A stretch of DNA of 64,000 nucleotides from Thalassia testudinum. Its lineage: Eukaryota; Streptophyta; Magnoliopsida; Alismatales; Hydrocharitaceae. The notes beneath the pieces are model-generated. The model was not told the origin of the DNA and did no database searches. It saw only the letters and a list, made by a program, of their open reading frames with translations. Made by a program: the position numbers and the translations under genes. Shown here piece by piece: positions 58,598-64,000 of the stretch. The DNA lies in assembly GCA_037157565.1 (NCBI GenBank), contig JAZHRO010000062.1, positions 8,494,001-8,558,000 of the forward strand, read 5' to 3'. Position 1 is the first letter of the stretch. Every line of letters begins with the position of its first letter.

Positions 58598-60272
58598 TGT
58601 TGGTGCTAGAGCACCACGATCATTTATTTTGATGATAACAAAGCACGTGTTATTTAACATTTGCAATTTGAGTCCTAGATTTCAGGTCAATTGCAAATGT
58701 GGACGTGTTTAGACGGAGTTCGAGCTCGCATCCAGGACGGATTGGAGGAGCTTGACGGAAAACAGAGGAGGTTCGCGTGGAGCGAAAGATTGAAGATGGA
58801 AGGAAATGAAGAATAGGATAGATTTCCTTCTTTTGTACTTGTTGTATTTTTCGTTTCTTTTGTTGCTCTTTATTTCCTTAGAAATTATGTTAAAGAGCCT
58901 CAAAGAACCCTAACAGTAGTCCTAGGAACACCGTCACAACCCTAGGATACTTAGGTTTTCTGTAGAATACTTAGAAAACCAATATAGGGTTCAAACAGCA
59001 CTTCCAGACGTCTAATTCCCAAATCAGACGTCTGATAAAGTATTTTAAGACGTCTGACTGTTGTTTCAGACGTCTGATAACTGTTAGGCTGTACGTACTT
59101 AGTTCTGTCTGATGAAATCAGACGTCCAGACCTTAGACCAGACGTCTTAGAAGACGTCTGATGACTTTGCCAGACGTCCAATTAGTGGACCATTGGCTGG
59201 CTTAGCAAACACTCAAGATTATGACCGTTAGGGCCTTATCAGACGTCCTTAGGTCTTTCCAGACGTCTGATAAATGACCGTTTTGCCTCGGCTGACCCAA
59301 AATCTCTTCTCAGAGATTTTCTAGCCGTTGCAACGTTTGGAAATCAATTCCCACAGTAAAAGTAGGTTTCCAGACGTCCATACATAGTGACAGACGTCCT
59401 GTATGTCGTCTGATGGACTTGCGTAAAAACCCTGTTTACATCTGATTCAAGTCAGGGAGAGACCCGCCCAAAATCAGACGTCTGGCCTTGGAATCAGACG
59501 TCTTAAAGTGAAGTTCCAGACGTCTGATGCCAGAATTAGACGTCTGATAAGCCTGTCAAGTGTAATCATTGTCCTGATTTCGGCCTGATTCTCTTGGGCT
59601 TTGTTCCCAACGGCTATAGAACCTTTCCTAAGCCTTCAAAGCCTTCCTAAGGCCTCTATAAATAGAGGGGAGCCTTTACACACCAATACAACAAGAGAGA
59701 CACAAGACACAATAAGAGAAACACAAGACACACTTAAGCAACATAGTTCCACTCTCTTGTGTCCTAGCTAACTCTTGCTCTCCAAGCTCAAGCTCCATTC
59801 TCTTGAGAGCATCAAGCCTTCGCGCACCCGCTCTCCCGCCGTTGTTCACGAGAGCGACATTGCACCGTTGCATGGCTCACGCACCCGCGTCATCGTCGAC
59901 GCACTCCTTGCAAAGGGGAGTTTCCTAATTCCTATAGAAGCTTAGGTTTATTACTTTGTTGGCTCTATAGGTTTGTTGTTTATTTTATCTTTGTCTTTTG
60001 GTTGGGTATTCGCCTTGCGAATTCCCGTCTCCTTCGTGGGACAAAATCCTTCTCGTGGGGAGAAGGGGTTGAGGAACGCTACCCTCGTACTTGTAGCGTG
60101 GTTGTACTGAGGTTGAATCACCCTCATTTTAAAGTGATTCGGTTAGCGGATTTGATCAACTAGGTTGATCGGAAAATCCTAACTCGAGAGGGTTAGGTGG
60201 TGGTTTTCACCCGGTTTGGGTTTCCACCTAAAAAATTACTTGTACACTTGTGCGATTGATTTTGTGATATTA
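58598..60272 (+). mobile_element. Copia 3' LTR, truncated at right
   Basis: Matches the 5' LTR nearly base for base to GCGATTGATTTTGTGAT, then passes into unrelated LTR Z sequence at about 60272. The tail present at 56430-56492 is missing. Confidence 0.9.
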
Positions 60273-61074
60273 TTTAAGGGGGCATCCTACCTACCCCCTT
60301 GGTGCCTCCTTCCCCTTCTTTCTTCTCCCTTATGCCATGCTAAGGAGGAGGACTTCTACAACTTGGAGGATGGCCAGGCATAGGAGGAGAAGGGTGGTAC
60401 ATGCCCACCATTGGAGGAGCATAGGGCATGCCCCCTTTGAGGGCTTGTCTTGGAGGTCTTCACCTTGAAGGAGCTTTACAAGGAAGGAGTTGGAAGACTT
60501 CTTTTCAAGCCTGAGAGCTACTAGGCTTGGAGCAAGAAGCCTCTATCTCTTCTTCACCATCATCATCATCAGGAGGACTAGTGTTTTTACTTTTTATGTT
60601 TTTTGTAATTTCTAGTAGTAGAAGCATTCCTCTACTAGGGTTTTGTAAAACATTTTTTCTCCTTTAGTAAAGTTATCTTTTTCTTAGTTGTGTTTTTTGC
60701 AATTTTACTTTTACCTTAGTGTAATCACCCCCTCTCTCTAATTACTCTAGGTTTCCACCCACCTAGGGTGAGCTTAGAGAGAGGAATCACTTGTCACTTA
60801 GGTTTTAGTTTAGCAATTTTAGGTGTTTGTCATCTTCTTGCCATCAAATCTGCATTGCTTTAGTTATTTCAAACTATAAAAATTGCATATTGAAAACAAC
60901 AAAAGAAAGTTGATTTCCATTTCCGAGAAAGAGATTCGATTTTGCAACATATTGCCTCCTTGGACTACCCTAGATACCCCTCTATCTAGGTTTAAAAATT
61001 TAAAAGCGTTTGCGATTTCGTGTGTTACAATGGTTTGAAGAGCTAATTACAAATCACGCATATTTTTCGCAACA
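60273..61074 (+). mobile_element. AGCT-rich LTR 'Z', plus copy, last part
   Basis: The reverse complement matches 62315-63110: TTGGTGCCTCCTTCCCC, TAGTAGAAGCATTC, GTGAGCTTAGAGAGAG, CTCCTTGGACTACCCTAGATAC. It ends CGCAACA at 61074. Only about 45 bases of the Z LTR seem missing at the 52569/60273 junction. Confidence 0.7.
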
Positions 61075-61301
61075 GTAATCCTAATGGCTGCAGTCACCGA
61101 GATTGGAGATTGTTGCTACGACTATGAAGATGATCAAATGCTGGTTCAATGAGGGTCAATTGCTCTTAATGGCCATGATCTCCTCTGTTGAAGAGAAGTG
61201 TTTCATTTTCAAACTCCATCACAATTGTGTGGATTTCCACTGTGATTCTGTATATTGTATTCATTCATTTATGTCATGCCTTTGATTTGTGATTCATGTT
61301 T
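61075..61301. other. unassigned interval
   Basis: About 230 bp between LTR Z and the CACTA end. The 60-codon frame at 61103 has no recognisable features. Confidence 0.35.
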
Positions 61302-62314
61302 CACTAAAAGAAAAATCACCATTGGTGACATTTAAGTTGTGATAGTCGTGGAGTCATTGCTAATAGTGCCTAATTAGCGACGGTTGTGTTTGAATGTCAC
61401 AATTCTTGAGTTGGGGGAGTATTTTGTGTTAGTGAGAGGTGTTTTGGTAGAAATTTTGGGATGATTAGGTAAAAACTATTGCCACAGAGAATCAACGGTC
61501 GCCGCTTGGGGGAGAGAAATTTTCATTTCGGTGGGAGGAAGGAGGAAGGAAGAAATCCCGCATTTTGTGATGGTTAATCCTTAACCATTGCCAATGCGCA
61601 TGTGCGATGGTTGATCAACCATCGCTAATTGTCAATGTGACCTACATCCTTCCTTCTTCGATTAATCGATTAAGACAAGTTATTATTCGATTAAGAAAAG
61701 TTCCTGGAAGTGCTGCCATATGCGCATTTGCGACGGTTGATCAACCGTCGCAAATTATCAATGTGCCCGCGAGAAAAGTTAACTTGCAATTCGCGACGGT
61801 TGATCCAATCAACTGTCGCGAATGCGTGCAGCCGCGAGAAAATATCTACTCTGCGCACGAGTGAAAAAGTTGCCATATGTGCATTTGCGACGGTTGATCC
61901 AATCAATCGTCGTGAATACATGTAGCTGCGTGAAAACATCTACTACATATGTGAGCGAAAAAGTTGCCATATGCTCATTCACGATGGTTGATCTGATCAA
62001 CCATCACCAATAGTGAATATAACTCCACACTCGTGCCCCTTCCCCCTCCCCCGAAACCATTTCCTCATTTCTCCTTCCCGCGAGCTTGAGACCTCCCCTT
62101 GCGATTGTTGCTTCCCCCCCACGCTGTCGACTCTCCCTCCCTCCGGTGAGCCATCCCCTGCACCCCCTTCCCCAGCCCTTGCCCACACACTGCCTCGCCC
62201 CCTCCAGAGCCACCCCCTTCCTCGGTTCGCTGCCCCTCGACCACTCACTGTCACCTCCTCCCCAGCCCCCTGCCCACGTGTCGCCTCCCGAGCCTCGCAC
62301 CGTTGCCTGCCCCC
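61302..62314 (+). mobile_element. CACTA-type DNA transposon fragment
   Basis: CACTAAAAGAAAAATCACC at 61302 resembles the CACTACAAGAAAA terminus of En/Spm elements. Within 61567-62013 are six palindromic subterminal units built on GCGACGGTTGATCAACCGTCGC, including a perfect 28-bp palindrome at 61727-61754. Such repeats bind transposase at CACTA ends. No transposase gene and no opposite terminus are seen. The right edge is set only by the start of LTR Z at 62315. 62022-62310 is C-rich and unassigned. Confidence 0.65.
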
Positions 62315-64000
62315 TGATAACGATTTTACGCGATTTGTAAAATACGTCGTTGTAACGCACAAAATCAATCAACTCTTAGGGGAGTATCTAGGGTCGTCCA
62401 AGGAGGCCAAATGTTTGCAAAATTAATTCTCTTACTTACAAAATAGATCTCAACTTTCTTTTTGGTCTTTTTTAATATATCATTTTTATGTTTTTGAAAT
62501 TAAGGCAACATGCGAAATTGTTGGCGAGAAAGTGACTTACACTCAACTCAATATACTACTTCTAAAGTGGCAAGTAGACCCTCTCCCTAAGCTCACTCTA
62601 GGCAAGTGGAGGCCTAAAATAATTAGGGAGAGGGAGTGAAGAATGCTAAAAACAAAGCAAATAAAAAATGCAACTAAAGAAATTGCAAAGAAGGCAACTA
62701 GATTAATGAAAAAGTGTTTTACAAAAAAAGCCTAGTAGATGAATGCTTCTACTACTAGAAAAATTGCAATAAATAAAAGAAAACACAAATCCTCTAGATA
62801 GATGGTGAAGAAGAGGGCTTCTTGCTCCAAGCTTGGTAGCTCCCAAGCTTGAAAAGAGTCCTCCAACTCCTTCCTTGCTATGCTCCGCCAATGTGATGTC
62901 CTCCAAAGCAAGCCCTAAGGGGGCGTGCCCTAAGCTTCTCTCCAAGGGTGGAAGTCCACCCTAGGTCGTTCTCCTTTGCCTGGCCGTCCTCCTTGAAGTA
63001 GAGAAATCCTCCTCCTTGGCATGGCCCAAGTTGAAGAGAGTGGGGAGAAGAAGGCACCAAAAGGGCTGGTGATGTGCCCCTTTAATCTTCTTCTCTACTC
63101 CTTTTTCTTGGTCGTAGGTGTAGGTGGGTATAGGTAGAGAAATGCACTAATGGAGGATGCCCTCAAATGGTGGTAGGTGGTGGGTTTTTATAGAGTAGGA
63201 AGGGGGCTAAGGTGACTCTTGGAATGGAGGGCTAAGATGGAGAGATGGAGGTGGTTGGGGATCCTATGGCTAAGGACAATTGGCGCCAACCTAAGGGACA
63301 CATAAGGGGTAATATGGGTGGTGGCACCCCTTGAAGTTGGCACCAAAATAGTTTCTAGAAGGTGGTCTTAGGTGGAGCCAAGAAAGGTTCTAGAAGGAGG
63401 GGTTATGTGGAGGGTGGAGATGGGTTTAAGGGGAGATGTGTGGTGGCGATGAAGGGTATTTTTGGAGGGAAAAGTGGAACCAACAAGGGGGTAGTTAGGG
63501 TGGTTTTGGCACCACTTTTAGGTGTCTTTTGGAGGTGGTGGGTAGGCTAGGTTGGCGCCAAGTAGGTTAGCTTATGTGGAGCTTAGGTGGAGCTAGTTGG
63601 GTGGAGTTGTTAGGTGGGTTTTTGGGGTGGTACAAGCCAAGGAAGTTGGAGCATAGCTAAGCTAAGCTAGCTTAGCTAATGGAGGAGTAGAGGAGGAGGT
63701 ATTAGAGCTAGGGTTTGAAGAGAGGAGCTGAGGAGAAGGCTGGAGCTGGAACTGGAGCTGGCTGCTGTTGAAGAGGCTGGCATGGAGCTACTCTAGCTGG
63801 TTTAGCTTGCTAGTTCTTTGCTAGCTGCTAAGCCAAGCTAAAGTGAGCTGGCTTCTCCCACAATGAGCTGAGGTGAGTTAGGTCTGGTGCTCCCGGGGAG
63901 GATCAAGCTAGTTGAGGCAGCTAAGGTAGCTTAGCTCAACTGAGTTGAGCTAAGCTGAGTCCCCGGGAGCTGGACTTGAGCTTCCTGAGTTGAGATGAGT
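62315..64000 (-). mobile_element. AGCT-rich LTR 'Z', minus copy, runs off the window
   Basis: On the minus strand it ends GTTATCA at 62315. It is the inverted partner of 51300-52569 plus 60273-61074. TATA box on the minus strand at about 63183-63192, AGCT-rich block 63640-64000. No PBS follows its end. Confidence 0.7.

Larger units (their letters stand above)
54759..60272 (+). mobile_element. Sirevirus-like Copia element, gag only, right end truncated
   Basis: 5' LTR 54759-56492, PBS 56495-56506, gag 56551-58163, run of polypurine tracts 58357-58597, 3' LTR 58598 to about 60272. There is no protease, integrase, RT or RNase H, so it is non-autonomous by internal deletion. The two LTRs differ at few sites, so this is among the youngest insertions here. 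The last 70-80 bp of the 3' LTR are missing. Confidence 0.9.

Noticed and set aside
61085..61106. TGGCTGCAGTCACCGAGATTGG after LTR Z, considered as a PBS
   Set aside because: Only 14 of 22 positions agree with the tRNA-Asp type PBS plus flank, and no gag follows.

Overview
This window is intergenic plant nuclear DNA built almost wholly from nested LTR retrotransposons. I found no host protein gene, tRNA gene or rRNA gene. The evidence for a plant is: Athila-type Ty3/gypsy gag-pol; primer-binding sites (PBS) complementary to the 3' end of tRNA-Asp (one Copia PBS to initiator tRNA-Met); a Sirevirus-like Copia element with a run of polypurine tracts; and the end of a CACTA DNA transposon. Nearly all reading frames are broken, as expected for old heterochromatic insertions. 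The species cannot be named from this sequence.

Layout. 1-910 and 3764-5041 are two Athila-like gag copies lying tail to tail as an inverted repeat. Between them are a small foldback (911-1111) and an LTR (copy A, 1112-3763). The minus-strand copy belongs to an element whose leader, PBS and 5' LTR run to 9172. From 9608 an outer Athila-like element (plus strand) gives protease and RT/RNase H up to 11991, then resumes at 38763 with the rest of RNase H and integrase to about 40348. Its probable 3' LTR is 47689-50248.

The outer pol is split by an 8.25-kb (net) non-autonomous minus-strand element at 11992-38762, with target-site duplication (TSD) CTGGT/CTGGC. The 3' LTR of that element carries two further insertions: a complete Athila-like element at 12135-28304 (TSD AGGAT) and a solo LTR at 29820-32156 (TSD TGACC). 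The complete element is itself split by a solo LTR at 20959-23839. The 3' noncoding part of the outer element is split by a minus-strand LTR (41352-47048), which contains another LTR of the same family (43060-45952, TSD GGTGG). I call this family 'Y'. It has five members here.

Right side. 51300-64000 holds two copies of an AGCT-rich LTR ('Z') in opposite orientations, with a CACTA fragment between them. The plus-strand Z copy is split by a truncated Y LTR, which is in turn split by a gag-only Copia element (54759-60272) with nearly identical LTRs.

How it works together. These are parasitic elements, not a pathway. Autonomous Athila-like elements would supply Gag, protease, RT/RNase H and integrase. 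The non-autonomous element and the gag-only Copia element would depend on proteins supplied in trans. The most notable unexplained signals are in the LTRs: a snRNA-type USE plus TATA pair at a constant 24-nt spacing in all five Y LTRs; hairpins with a paired base change in LTR copies A/B/C; a TATA box placed in a hairpin loop; and dense AGACGTC palindromes shared by LTRs of unrelated families.
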